A DNA stretch of 64,000 bases from a virus: positions 62,001 through 126,000 of IMG/VR virus record IMGVR_UViG_3300042691_053984. One strand, written 5' to 3'. Below the pieces are notes generated by a model. That model worked only from the letters and a program-made list of their open reading frames with translations, made no database searches and was not told where the DNA came from. A program made the translations under genes and the position numbers. This document shows positions 51,282 through 59,929 of the stretch, piece by piece. The number at the start of each line of letters is the position of its first letter. Within the stretch, counting starts at the first letter, position 1.

Positions 51282-53282
51282 ATGTCTCTAATAGGCAGGC
51301 AAACAATTATGGTAAAAAAACAAAATCAATCTTTGTTCAAGAAGCTGACCGACCTTTTTCGAAGCGGTCCTGTCGTCAAGAGAAAGATTAAAACAATTGA
51401 CACAGCGATCGCCGTACCTGATAGGACAAAGTCTTCAGGCGCTCTTCTATTTCAGAAGTCACTCGCTCCCACTTACGCCACCATAACGGCCAACGCGTAT
51501 AACCTTTCTGAACGCTTGATGCGCTATCAAGATTTTCAAGAAATGGAATATACTCCTGAAATTGCTGCCGCCCTTGACATCTACGCAGATGAATCCTGTT
51601 CGCAGGATGAAAAGGGTCGAGTGATGCATATCTACTCTGACAACGAGAAGATCAAAGAAATCCTAGAAGATCTATTCTACAATACCCTTAACACCGAATT
51701 CAATCTGAGGTCATGGACAAGAAACCTAGTAAAATACGGTGACTTTTTCCTCTATAACGACGTACACCCAGATTATGGCGTTGTCTCCGCATTTCCTGTC
51801 CCTGTCAATGAAATAGAAAGGGAAGAGAACTTTGACAGGGATGATCCTTTTGCAGTCAGGTATCGTTGGGTCACATTGGGAAACAGGGTTTTAGAAAATT
51901 GGGAGATCACACACTTCCGCCTACTTGGTAATGACATGTTCTTGCCATACGGTTCATCAGTTATTGAACCTGCACGTAGAATTTGGCGTCAGCTCATTCT
52001 GATTGAAGACGCCATGCTTGTGTACAGGGTTGTGAGAGCTCCTGAGAGAAGGGTATTTTACATTGACGTGGCCAACATTCCAGCTGCAGACGTGCCACTC
52101 TACGTGGAAGAGCAAAGGAAGAACCTTAAAACAAATCAAGTGGTAGATAGGAACACCGGCAGAGTGGATCTCAGGTACAATCCTATGAGCGTAGATGAGG
52201 ATTTTATAATCCCGGTTCGTGGTACAGACACAGGAACTCGCATCGAAACCCTTGCTGGCGGTCAAAACACCGCTGCAGTCGAAGACGTTGCGTACATACA
52301 AAAAAAGTTATTCGCGGCGTTGAAGATCCCACGAGCATATCTCGGCTATGACGAAATGCTTTCAAGCAAGGCGACACTTGCACAAGAAGACATCAGGTTC
52401 TCAAGAACCATCAACGTTATTCAACGGGTTCTTTTATCTGAGCTCAACAAGCTTGCGATTATTCACTTGTACGCTCACGGTTTTGATGGCGATGATCTTC
52501 AAAATTTCACGTTGAGATTGTCTAACCCATCCACTGTTGCGCAGCAGCAGAAGCTGGAGCTTTGGAGAACCAAATTTGAGATCGCGGGATCTGCGCCAGA
52601 AGGTTACGTAAACAAAAACTTCATCCGTAAGGAGATCTGGGGCCTTAACGATGAAGAGTGCAATGAGATTGACGATGAACGTAAGAAGGACAAGATCATT
52701 GATCAACAAGTTGAGACCGCTGGTGCAGACGCAGTGGGCGAAGACACTGGGGGCGGCGACGCAGGATCTGACCTTGGTGACCTCGACGCTGACCTTGGCG
52801 ATACCGGTGGCGGAGACGATACCACCCCACCTGAAGAAAACGCCGGTGAAACTCCCGAAGAGGACAGTGAACCCGGGATATCTCTTTTGACGTCAGGCGA
52901 TGATTATGATGATTTTGAGGGGGCGTCATACTCCCTTAAGGAACTTGATTTTCCGATCAACATCAGAAACAATATCAAGGAATCAAACCTTGTCGCTCGA
53001 AATAAAAGAAACAGTAAACGACGGAAAAGAGCGATGAAGCACATGCCAGATTTTGCGTCAATGTTGTCGCATGACAACAGAAGCTTCAAAGATGTGACAG
53101 GTCTAAAGTCCGTCCTTGAGACAAGGTTAAGTTCAAGCCCACAGCCAACGAGGACCAATCTTCCACCTGACGTGTTGTCTGCGTTAAGGCAGTGGAAACA
53201 AAGACACGGTGTCACAAACTCGATATTGAAAGAGTCAGAGCAAGACCTATTTATTCTTGACGATGAAGGTGATGAGACATGA
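51282..53282 (+). CDS. 20: Portal protein (gp20-like)
   Basis: A 666-residue portal protein. APERRVFYIDVANIPAADVP matches T4 gp20 APDRRVWYVDTGNMPA. Other matching blocks are NPMSVDEDFIIPVRG (gp20: MSMTEDYWLQRR), ETLAGGQNTAAVEDVAYIQK and LSSKATLAQEDIRFSRTI. It forms the dodecameric ring through which DNA enters. The C-terminal 190 residues include an acidic glycine- and aspartate-rich segment (about residues 480-545) and a basic end that T4 gp20 lacks, making it longer than T4 gp20 (524). An alternative start is the ATG at 51309, preceded by AGG about nine bases upstream. Confidence 0.93.
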   Translation: MSLIGRQTIMVKKQNQSLFKKLTDLFRSGPVVKRKIKTIDTAIAVPDRTKSSGALLFQKSLAPTYATITANAYNLSERLMRYQDFQEMEYTPEIAAALDIYADESCSQDEKGRVMHIYSDNEKIKEILEDLFYNTLNTEFNLRSWTRNLVKYGDFFLYNDVHPDYGVVSAFPVPVNEIEREENFDRDDPFAVRYRWVTLGNRVLENWEITHFRLLGNDMFLPYGSSVIEPARRIWRQLILIEDAMLVYRVVRAPERRVFYIDVANIPAADVPLYVEEQRKNLKTNQVVDRNTGRVDLRYNPMSVDEDFIIPVRGTDTGTRIETLAGGQNTAAVEDVAYIQKKLFAALKIPRAYLGYDEMLSSKATLAQEDIRFSRTINVIQRVLLSELNKLAIIHLYAHGFDGDDLQNFTLRLSNPSTVAQQQKLELWRTKFEIAGSAPEGYVNKNFIRKEIWGLNDEECNEIDDERKKDKIIDQQVETAGADAVGEDTGGGDAGSDLGDLDADLGDTGGGDDTTPPEENAGETPEEDSEPGISLLTSGDDYDDFEGASYSLKELDFPINIRNNIKESNLVARNKRNSKRRKRAMKHMPDFASMLSHDNRSFKDVTGLKSVLETRLSSSPQPTRTNLPPDVLSALRQWKQRHGVTNSILKESEQDLFILDDEGDET

Positions 53283-54142
53283 ACAACAAAACGCACAATA
53301 AGAAAAGAAATGCAGGCCTGTTGTACGAATTTCTTGTAAGGACTATTTCAAGTGCTCTTGTGGAAGGCAATCAGAGAAAATCTGCAGCCTCCTTAAGAAT
53401 ATTGAAGAGACACTTTAGACCTGGAACTGAGCTTTACAGGGAATTTCGGCTCATCAACTCGTTGATCAAAACGACAGTAAGCTCTACTTCGACTGCGTCG
53501 TCAATCATCAGCGAAGCAAGGGGTGCAGCCTGTACATACGACATGGCAGTGCTGGACAGGCAGAAGTCGCTGTTAATCAAGCACATCAACTATGCGTTGA
53601 AAGATGAAAATTTCTACGACCAACAGATCAACGAATACAAGATGTATGCCACGGTGCAGATGTTGTTAAATAACTGGAGGACGCCAAGCAAAGATAAGGA
53701 CATTGGAAGGCTCGCCGATTATGAAAATCAACTCAACAATTGGCTCGTTTCAGAAAAGGTAAATCACGACGACCATGTCATCGCAGAGGATTCATCCGGC
53801 ACTTCACGACTTTTGATGAAAGTGATGACAAAAAAGTTGAACGAAAAGTATTCAGGCATGTTGACAGAGAGTCAAAAGTCTCTTGTCAAGTCTTATGTGT
53901 TTTCGACAGTGAATGACGACCCCGAAATCATCAGAGGAAAACTCGCCGAAATACGTGACGATCTGATGAGGAAAATATCGATGCACGAATCATCTTTCTC
54001 AGAAAACAGATACATTTCTAATAAGCTCACTGAGGCAAAAGATAGATTAATCACAGAAAACTTTGAATCAATCAACGATGATACGATAACACGTTTCATG
54101 CTATACACAAAACTCAGTTCAGAACTAGACAGCGAGGAGTGA
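53279..54142 (+). CDS. Unknown head-module protein between portal and prohead protease
   Basis: A 287-residue helical protein that starts MNNKTHNKKRNAGLLYEFLV and overlaps the portal gene by four bases (ATGA). Its position corresponds to the small prohead-core genes (67/68) of T4, but it is much longer and I see no match. A segment SRLLMKVMTKKLNEKYSGML and the regular leucines suggest helical bundle or coiled-coil structure. A head-assembly or core protein is likely from position. It precedes the protease gene by four bases. Confidence 0.6.
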   Translation: MNNKTHNKKRNAGLLYEFLVRTISSALVEGNQRKSAASLRILKRHFRPGTELYREFRLINSLIKTTVSSTSTASSIISEARGAACTYDMAVLDRQKSLLIKHINYALKDENFYDQQINEYKMYATVQMLLNNWRTPSKDKDIGRLADYENQLNNWLVSEKVNHDDHVIAEDSSGTSRLLMKVMTKKLNEKYSGMLTESQKSLVKSYVFSTVNDDPEIIRGKLAEIRDDLMRKISMHESSFSENRYISNKLTEAKDRLITENFESINDDTITRFMLYTKLSSELDSEE

Positions 54143-54146
54143 CAAA

Positions 54147-54800
54147 ATGCTTATCGGTGAAAAACGCCTCTTAGACACATACGACGTCTTTGATTACAAA
54201 ATCGTGACTGAGGTCGTGAAACCTGCAACAGTGGTTGAAGACTCCTCGGGTAACAGGATCGAAGTGCCGGCCGTTAAAAAGGTATATATGAAGGGTGTCC
54301 TGCAGAAGGCGGATACCTTGAATCAGAACGGACGAATCTATCCTTTGCACCTCCTAGAGAGAGAGGTCAGAAATTACCAGAAGTTCATCATTGAGAACCG
54401 AGCCTTGGGTGAACTAGATCACCCAGATTCCTCTGTCGTCAATTTAAAGAATGTGTCTCACATCATTCGTGAGGCCCACCTTGAAAATGGGGTGGTATAT
54501 GGTACAGCTGAAATTCTTGACACACCTTCTGGAAAGATCCTGCAGTCTCTTGTGGAGAGTGGTGTGAAACTTGGCATCTCATCTCGAGGAGTGGGCTCAA
54601 CAAAGAAGCAGGGAGAATATCACATAGTCCAAGACGACTTTCAGTTGATTTGTTGGGACTATGTGTCGGAGCCATCAACACCAGGTGCTTTCATGATCCC
54701 CGAGGGGAAGAGGATTGCCGAGGCAGAACTGAAGAAAATCTTCAATAAGAGTGACAGGATTGACAGGGCTCTAAACGATATTTTGTCTTGCAAGTTTTAA
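54147..54800 (+). CDS. 21: Prohead protease (gp21-like)
   Basis: A 217-residue serine protease of the herpes/T4 prohead protease fold. NGRIYP, ALGELDHP (His92) and LGISSRGVGS (Ser 145-146) are the catalytic blocks of T4 gp21, and VSEPSTPGAFMIP is the strand and loop near the end. T4 gp21 cleaves prohead proteins after glutamate in (L/I)-x-E motifs and thereby matures the head and the internal proteins. A ribosome site (GGAG) precedes the ATG. The presence of this protease is what makes the LxE-type cleavage sites in neighbouring proteins meaningful. Confidence 0.94.
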   Translation: MLIGEKRLLDTYDVFDYKIVTEVVKPATVVEDSSGNRIEVPAVKKVYMKGVLQKADTLNQNGRIYPLHLLEREVRNYQKFIIENRALGELDHPDSSVVNLKNVSHIIREAHLENGVVYGTAEILDTPSGKILQSLVESGVKLGISSRGVGSTKKQGEYHIVQDDFQLICWDYVSEPSTPGAFMIPEGKRIAEAELKKIFNKSDRIDRALNDILSCKF

Positions 54801-54817
54801 TCTTAACAGGAATCTAA

Positions 54818-55291
54818 ATGAATAACGGCATAAAAATGACTAGATCACACCTTAAGTCTCTCGTGAAGGAATGCCTCGTTGAAATCCTTCAAGAAGGTCT
54901 GGGGTCTGTGGTGCCCACAAGACCAAACGAACATGTCGTAGAGAGCAGACTGCCACAAGGCAAAAACGCTCAACAGGTGCAAAGACCTCGTAGCGCAAGT
55001 CTTGATACCCCCTTGGTTTCAAAAAAACCACAATTATCAAAATCACTCATTGAAACCATTAGGCACGAGTCTAACGGAAATTCAATAATGGCTGACATCC
55101 TTGCCGATACCGCGACAACCACTCTACCAAAAATGTTATCAGGGGGTGATTCTTCCAACATGTCACATTCTACAAGGATGTCGCAGGTGGAACACTTCAA
55201 TGGAACACCTGAGCAGGTCTTCGGAGACGAAGTTGCATCAAGGTGGGCAAATCTTGCATTTATGGACGTGTCAAACAGAAAAATGTCGTGA
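54818..55291 (+). CDS. Unknown head-module protein with N-terminal helix and RWANLA motif
   Basis: A 157-residue protein. N-terminal HLKSLVKECLVEILQEGLG follows the L-K-x-L-V-x-E helix pattern. Near the C-terminus is ASRWANLAFMDVSNRK, a variant of the RW(A/Q)RLAG tag found at the end of the scaffold protein and of two proteins near 62-63 kb. The middle is disordered (proline-, serine- and lysine-rich). AGGA precedes the first ATG. It follows the protease gene and is probably part of the prohead core, but the function is not shown. Confidence 0.6.
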   Translation: MNNGIKMTRSHLKSLVKECLVEILQEGLGSVVPTRPNEHVVESRLPQGKNAQQVQRPRSASLDTPLVSKKPQLSKSLIETIRHESNGNSIMADILADTATTTLPKMLSGGDSSNMSHSTRMSQVEHFNGTPEQVFGDEVASRWANLAFMDVSNRKMS

Positions 55292-55333
55292 TGGCACCTA
55301 ATTAGAGAAATGTAGTGTCAAATGGAGAACAAA

Positions 55334-55579
55334 ATGAGACTTACGCCAAAAATGTTAAAAAAGTTGATCCTCGATGAGGCAGGCAAGTTTGGAAAGATGC
55401 AGGACGTTGAAGACGTGGAGGCACGTGAAGTTGATGCAGACGAATTTGCTGATTCTCTTGAGAAAAAGATTGATTATGTAAAGGCTTTGAAGTTGGAAGA
55501 AAGCAGGTTACGTAAGCGCTTGGCAAAGATTGCTGAGACGCGTACCCGAGTCGTAAAATCTATGTCAGACACAATCTAA
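55334..55579 (+). CDS. Small head-module protein with N-terminal helix tag
   Basis: An 81-residue protein from the ATG at 55334, which has GGAG six bases upstream; the frame opens at 55322. The N-terminus MRLTPKMLKKLILDEAGKFG aligns with those of the genes at 60991 (MRMSSLQLKRLIESE) and 63237 (MRISPQTLNRIITSE). The leader before the ATG (GGAGAACAAA) resembles those of the same genes. The rest is helical and charged with an acidic middle and a basic end, like T4 prohead core proteins gp67 or gp68 in size and position. No direct match can be claimed. Confidence 0.6.
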   Translation: MRLTPKMLKKLILDEAGKFGKMQDVEDVEAREVDADEFADSLEKKIDYVKALKLEESRLRKRLAKIAETRTRVVKSMSDTI

Positions 55580-55590
55580 GGGGGGATCAC

Positions 55591-56109
55591 ATGCCGGGCA
55601 AGGGTAAATACACAACGTACAATTCAAATTCTAGTCCGAGAAAAACGTTTCTTGCAAGTCTGTTTAAAGGCAGTCCCTATGCAGACAAAGGACCGGAACA
55701 GGTCAGGCAAGAAGTTGTTGCGTTGGGAAATAGTATCCTGCGTGCAGGAGAGACGGGAGGAGTGGCAGCGGGTGATGGTCAGATGTTCCCCAAGGGGGTT
55801 GATCTCACTTACGCAGGCAGCAATCTGCCTTATGGTCCTCCTGACGGAGACGTAAAGGTTGATGCAGCAGGCGCACCAATGAACGCGTTCGTGCCCGACG
55901 TTTCTTCACCAGGACCAGGCAAGACAGATGGACTTGATAAGGTTCCAGGATTAAATCCGAAGTTAAAACCAGAAGAATACAAGCCGGGATACGTTGAATC
56001 TGCGAACACGAGACTTCCTGTCGAATCTAGTGCTCGTGTTTACAGCGCTAACGTTCTCGGAGACGACAATCTGTTCAATACTACTGAACCTGTGCAGATA
56101 CCTGTTTAA
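55591..56109 (+). CDS. Unknown head-module protein
   Basis: A 172-residue protein that is rich in glycine, proline and asparagine (segments SNLPYGPPDGDVKVDAAGAP and GPGKTDGLDKVPGLNPK), so mostly disordered or extended. It starts MPGKGKYTTYNSNSS after a GGGGG ribosome-site-like stretch and lies between the core-type protein and the scaffold. The C-terminus is hydrophobic-polar without motif. It is likely a minor head or core component by position. Confidence 0.55.
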   Translation: MPGKGKYTTYNSNSSPRKTFLASLFKGSPYADKGPEQVRQEVVALGNSILRAGETGGVAAGDGQMFPKGVDLTYAGSNLPYGPPDGDVKVDAAGAPMNAFVPDVSSPGPGKTDGLDKVPGLNPKLKPEEYKPGYVESANTRLPVESSARVYSANVLGDDNLFNTTEPVQIPV

Positions 56110-56154
56110 ATTAAATCTGATTGATAATTATTTCGAAAAATCGTGGGGAAAAAT

Positions 56155-57879
56155 ATGTCGAAACAACTCTACGAAGAAGCGTTGGCTGATGTTAAGAAGC
56201 TAAAGGAAGTCGCTGAGGATAATGCGAAGCGAGCCTTGGTTGAAGCAGTGACCCCGCGAATTCGTGACCTGATAGAGAGGGAACTGTTGAGGGAATACAA
56301 TGAGATGGACGGAGATGCAGTGGGTGCGCCCGGCTCCGTTCCTCCTCACGGTGACCTAATGACAGATGACTATGAATCACTTTCCGGACCGGAAGAGGGT
56401 GGCAAAGTTACCCTTGACCTTGACGATCTGATGGCCGACACAGGTGGTTCTCCTGTCGGCCCACCGATGTTTGGCGGAGATTACGCCATGGACGACATGG
56501 TCTATGGGCTCGACACTGAATCGGTGAAGATGTTGCTGCCTGTCATAAATTCAGTTTCATTGAACGAGAATTTTGAGGAAAAACTGTCGCAACTGGAAGA
56601 AAGCATCAAGAATATCAAATATTCTGTGTACTTTCTAAAGGAGTCAAAGGATGGGGCTTCATCCGTACCAAAGTTGATTTCTCTGGTTGAAGATATGTAT
56701 TCACACCTGCAGGAGAACCTTGCGTCTTCCGGCAAGAAGAAAAAGTATGAACTGACATTAGAAAGTTACTATCAACAACTCAACAAGCTCCAGGAGCAAA
56801 ATATGCGCAGAAATAGATCTAGAAGGTTATTTGAGGATGACAGCGAAGGCGGAGGAAAGAAGGAACTTTCCTTCCTTGTCAAGTTTGGGGATCAGTTCCC
56901 TGAAGAGGCCTTGGACGATGTTGAAATTGAAGTTACACCCGGTGGAGACATGGGTGGAGATGACTTCGGCGACGACGAAGACATGGGCGACGAAGACATG
57001 GGCGACGAAGAGATGGGCGATGATGAGGACATGGGCGACATGGGTGACGACGAAGACATGGGCGACATGGGAGATGAAGACATGGGTGACGAAGGTGGCG
57101 ATGAAGAAGAGCCACAAGAGGAAGGTCAATACATGGAATCCCGAGTTCTCAGGAACAATCTTGTCGTTGAGATCGATGAGGGAATGCTTCGTCGTGAGAT
57201 CGGTCGCATGAAGACTCTTCGCGAGGCTCGTGCACGTCATCAGCGCAGACTCAATGAAGCCCGTAGGCTCAGGTCGCAGCGCAGAAATCTGCGTGAATCT
57301 GCACCGGTTCCTTCCACGAAGGGACACGGCCCCGGAAAGACAGTCAACAGCTTTGGCGGCGCTAAGTCCAAGGGAGACCCCTGGCTTGATCAGGAACTCA
57401 CCCTTGAGATCGACGAGATGGAACTCGAAAATGACGAGATGGAGACCACTCAGTCGCAGCAAATGGAATCATATCGCAGAAATTCGAGATTGGCTTCTCG
57501 CAATGGTGCACGTCACAGTGACGCACCCAGCAGGCACGCGGTTCAGGCCGAATCAGTACTCCGCGCAAAGTTGGCAGAATCGAATCTGTTCAACGCAAAG
57601 TTGATTTACGCGAACAAGCTGCTCCAGAATGAGTCGCTTTCGAGGAGGCAGAAGGCACAGGTCATCGAGCGCCTTGATGAAGCTTCAAACCTGCGTGAAG
57701 TCAAGCTTGTCTATGAGAGCCTGACCAAGGCGTTGGCAGGAACCTCACGCCCATTGTCGGAGTCGGCTGATCGCAAGGTCATCGGATCTTCGTCCATGGC
57801 AACCCGTCCGGCGGCAACGAACCTCAATGAAGGATTTGAGACCGATCGTTGGGCACGTCTGGCCGGTATCAACAAGTGA
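56155..57879 (+). CDS. 22: Prohead scaffold / core protein (gp22 position) with acidic tract and RWARLAG tail
   Basis: A 574-residue protein just before the major capsid gene, where T4 places the scaffold gp22. The ATG at 56155 follows GGGG by six bases; the frame opens at a GTG at 56143. The sequence is highly charged and helical, with coiled-coil-like stretches (EEALADVKKLKEVAEDNAKR), an acidic repeat (residues about 272-320, D-D-x-D-M-G), and arginine-rich helices (RMKTLREARARHQRRLNEAR). The end DRWARLAGINK contains the RWxRLAG tag also seen in other proteins. Twice the size of T4 gp22. It should drive prohead assembly and be degraded by gp21. Confidence 0.75.
   Translation: MSKQLYEEALADVKKLKEVAEDNAKRALVEAVTPRIRDLIERELLREYNEMDGDAVGAPGSVPPHGDLMTDDYESLSGPEEGGKVTLDLDDLMADTGGSPVGPPMFGGDYAMDDMVYGLDTESVKMLLPVINSVSLNENFEEKLSQLEESIKNIKYSVYFLKESKDGASSVPKLISLVEDMYSHLQENLASSGKKKKYELTLESYYQQLNKLQEQNMRRNRSRRLFEDDSEGGGKKELSFLVKFGDQFPEEALDDVEIEVTPGGDMGGDDFGDDEDMGDEDMGDEEMGDDEDMGDMGDDEDMGDMGDEDMGDEGGDEEEPQEEGQYMESRVLRNNLVVEIDEGMLRREIGRMKTLREARARHQRRLNEARRLRSQRRNLRESAPVPSTKGHGPGKTVNSFGGAKSKGDPWLDQELTLEIDEMELENDEMETTQSQQMESYRRNSRLASRNGARHSDAPSRHAVQAESVLRAKLAESNLFNAKLIYANKLLQNESLSRRQKAQVIERLDEASNLREVKLVYESLTKALAGTSRPLSESADRKVIGSSSMATRPAATNLNEGFETDRWARLAGINK
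56971..57111 (+). repeat. Tandem acidic repeat within the scaffold gene
   Basis: Short units of the form GACATGGGCGACGAAGA recur with small changes (GAAGACATGGGC, GAAGAGATGGGC, GAGGACATGGGC). They encode D/E-D-M-G-D repeats. The tract is low complexity at both DNA and protein level and is a likely site of length variation between related phages through slippage or recombination. Confidence 0.8.
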
Positions 57880-57896
57880 TGCATTGAACAGTCGAT

Positions 57897-57904
57897 TATA
57901 ATAA
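57897..57904 (+). promoter_or_regulatory. Late-promoter-like motif upstream of the major capsid gene
   Basis: TATAATAA matches the T4 late promoter TATAAATA at six of eight positions and lies 37 bases before the capsid start, followed by a leader with CGGAG eight bases from the ATG. T4 gene 23 also has its own late promoter. The motif could also pass for a bacterial -10 element; no good -35 is placed. Confidence 0.4.
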
Positions 57905-57933
57905 CCAACAAACAAACACACGGAGTTTTTAAG

Positions 57934-59832
57934 ATGAAGCACTTTACACTAGATCAGTTAACCCAGGGTATTCGCGAGAAGCACATCGGTGCTGAGCGTG
58001 CCCGCCTCGTGGAGAAGTGGAGCCGCACAGGCCTCCTCCGCGGCCTCGACGGCGTTCGCCGTGAGACAATGTCGCAACTCCTGGAGAATCAGGCAGCTCA
58101 GGTCCTCAAGGAGTCCAACTCACTCTCGACCGGTGGCGGTAACGTCGCCTCGTCAGGTCAGATCCAGGGCTTCAGCAATATCGCGTTCCCGATCGTTCGT
58201 CGTGTGTTCGGTGGCCTCGTCGCCAACGAGCTCGTCTCGATCCAGCCGATGTCGCTCCCCTCGGGCCTCATTTTCTACCTAGATTACACCTACGGCTCGA
58301 ACGTCGGTGGTGACGCCGGTGTGGGTCTCTCGAATTCAGCAACGTTCGAGACGTACCAGCGTGGTCAGTCCATCTACAACAACCCGACCGGTAAGGGCAT
58401 CCGCTCAGGATCGCTCGCCACGGGTGGTATGTACGACCTCGTCAACACGGGCTACACCAAGGTCCACTCGGGTTCGCTGGCCCTTGCCACTGCATCGATC
58501 GGTGCATGGACGGCAAATGGAGACGTCTGGTCTGTCCATGGAATCGTCAAGTCGGTAACCGATCTTTCGGGCACAAACATTCGCCAGCTCCAGTTTGACC
58601 CACAGGTCGAAAACGATGTCTCTGACAACGCCCTTGACGTCTCCTTCGTTGTGGTTTCAACCTCTGACCTGCAGGCAGTCCTGCCCAAGGTTGACCTCCT
58701 CGCGGTCGATCAGATTGCCCTCTTTGGTCTCGGCACCAACGGCGGCGCGACAGCATGGGGTGAGACATATCAGTCAGGTAAGGGTGTGCTCAACCTGCGT
58801 CGTTTGAACCGCCGTGGTAACTGGACGGGTTCAGTGTTCACACCTGATCCGCTCAATGGAAACCACGTTCTGTTCGTTGTCAAGCTTACAAACACCGGGG
58901 CCACCCCCACGGTGCAGGTCGCAGATCGAAACACCCTCAAGGTCTCGGCCGCATTGACAGACGCCCTCGAGATCGACTCGACGTCAGGTGCAGCGCTGAC
59001 GGTTCCCTCGTTCGAGTCTGACTTCGGCTCGTCGCCCACTGCGGCGATCCCCGAGATCGACATCAAGATCGAGTCGATCGCCATCACGGCCACGACCCGT
59101 AAGTTGCGCGCTCGCTGGTCGCCGGAACTCGCACAGGACCTCAACGCCTATCACTCGATGGACGCCGAGGTTGAGCTCACGTCGATCCTCTCAGAGCAGA
59201 TCGCCCTCGAGATCGACCGCGAGATCCTGAGCGACCTCGTGACGACAGCCAACGGTGCCAACTACTACTGGTCACGCAGCCCAGGCCGCTTCCTCAACAA
59301 GGTGACGGGAGTTCGTCAGAACCTCGCCGACTCGTTGCAGATCGGACCGCAGTTCACCGGTACGGTTCGTGAGTGGTACGAGACCCTCGTTGAGACGGTC
59401 ATCGACGTTGCCAACACAATCCACCGTAAGACACTTCGCGGCTCGGCCAACTTCCTCGTCACGTCGCCCGACGTCTGCACCATCCTCGAGTCATCGGTCC
59501 TCTACAAGCCGAAGTTCTCGATCGACGGTGAGGGTCAGGTCGGTTCGCCGTTCACAATCGGCGCAGAGGCAATCGGCACAGTCTCGAACCGCTTCACGGT
59601 CTATAAGGACCCCTACTTCCCACGTAACAAGATCCTCATCGGTTACAAGGGCGGCAGCTACCTCGAGACCGGCTATGTGTATGCTCCTTACGTTCCGCTC
59701 ATCGTGACACCCACGATCTTCGCTCCTGAGGACTTCACACCGCGTAAGGGCGTCATGACAAGGTACGGCAAGAAGGTCATCCGTAGCGACTTTTACGGGA
59801 CAGTGACTGTTCTCGACATGAACGTGATATGA
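57934..59832 (+). CDS. 23: Major capsid protein (gp23-like)
   Basis: A 632-residue precursor. RARWSPELAQDLNAYHSMDA with AEVELTSILSEQIALEIDRE matches the hallmark (W-x-P-E-L-A-Q-D-L...A-E-x-E-L) of T4 gp23, and the middle holds the IQPMSLPSGLIFYLDYTYGS strand region. The N-terminal 60 residues end in VLKE|SN, a consensus gp21 cleavage site (LxE) at residue 60, against 65 in T4 gp23, so the mature protein would be about 572 residues. The gene is strongly GC-rich and uses C-ending codons, unlike its neighbours, which fits very high expression. It follows the scaffold gene by 54 bases. Confidence 0.95.
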   Translation: MKHFTLDQLTQGIREKHIGAERARLVEKWSRTGLLRGLDGVRRETMSQLLENQAAQVLKESNSLSTGGGNVASSGQIQGFSNIAFPIVRRVFGGLVANELVSIQPMSLPSGLIFYLDYTYGSNVGGDAGVGLSNSATFETYQRGQSIYNNPTGKGIRSGSLATGGMYDLVNTGYTKVHSGSLALATASIGAWTANGDVWSVHGIVKSVTDLSGTNIRQLQFDPQVENDVSDNALDVSFVVVSTSDLQAVLPKVDLLAVDQIALFGLGTNGGATAWGETYQSGKGVLNLRRLNRRGNWTGSVFTPDPLNGNHVLFVVKLTNTGATPTVQVADRNTLKVSAALTDALEIDSTSGAALTVPSFESDFGSSPTAAIPEIDIKIESIAITATTRKLRARWSPELAQDLNAYHSMDAEVELTSILSEQIALEIDREILSDLVTTANGANYYWSRSPGRFLNKVTGVRQNLADSLQIGPQFTGTVREWYETLVETVIDVANTIHRKTLRGSANFLVTSPDVCTILESSVLYKPKFSIDGEGQVGSPFTIGAEAIGTVSNRFTVYKDPYFPRNKILIGYKGGSYLETGYVYAPYVPLIVTPTIFAPEDFTPRKGVMTRYGKKVIRSDFYGTVTVLDMNVI

Positions 59833-59863
59833 TATGAATGTTATCTAATACGATAACATAATC

Positions 59864-59892
59864 AAGGGCCACTTTTTAGTGGCCCTTTTTTA
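59864..59892 (+). terminator. Strong rho-independent terminator after the capsid gene
   Basis: AAGGGCCACT (59864-59873) pairs perfectly with AGTGGCCCTT (59878-59887) around a four-base T loop, followed by TTTTT. This ten-base-pair stem is the strongest terminator in the window and isolates the capsid transcript from the endonuclease gene downstream. Confidence 0.95.
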
Positions 59893-59929
59893 GTTTACAT
59901 TTAATAGTTGCTGTTTATTATATAGTTAT

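Noticed and set aside
56827-57462. A 211-codon minus-strand frame with many His/Val residues opposite the acidic repeat
   Set aside because: Low-complexity antisense of the D/M/G repeats of the scaffold gene; the repeat keeps all frames open.
57989-59707. Several Arg/Ser-rich frames inside the capsid gene
   Set aside because: Shadow frames produced by the GC-rich codon usage of gene 23; no start signals.
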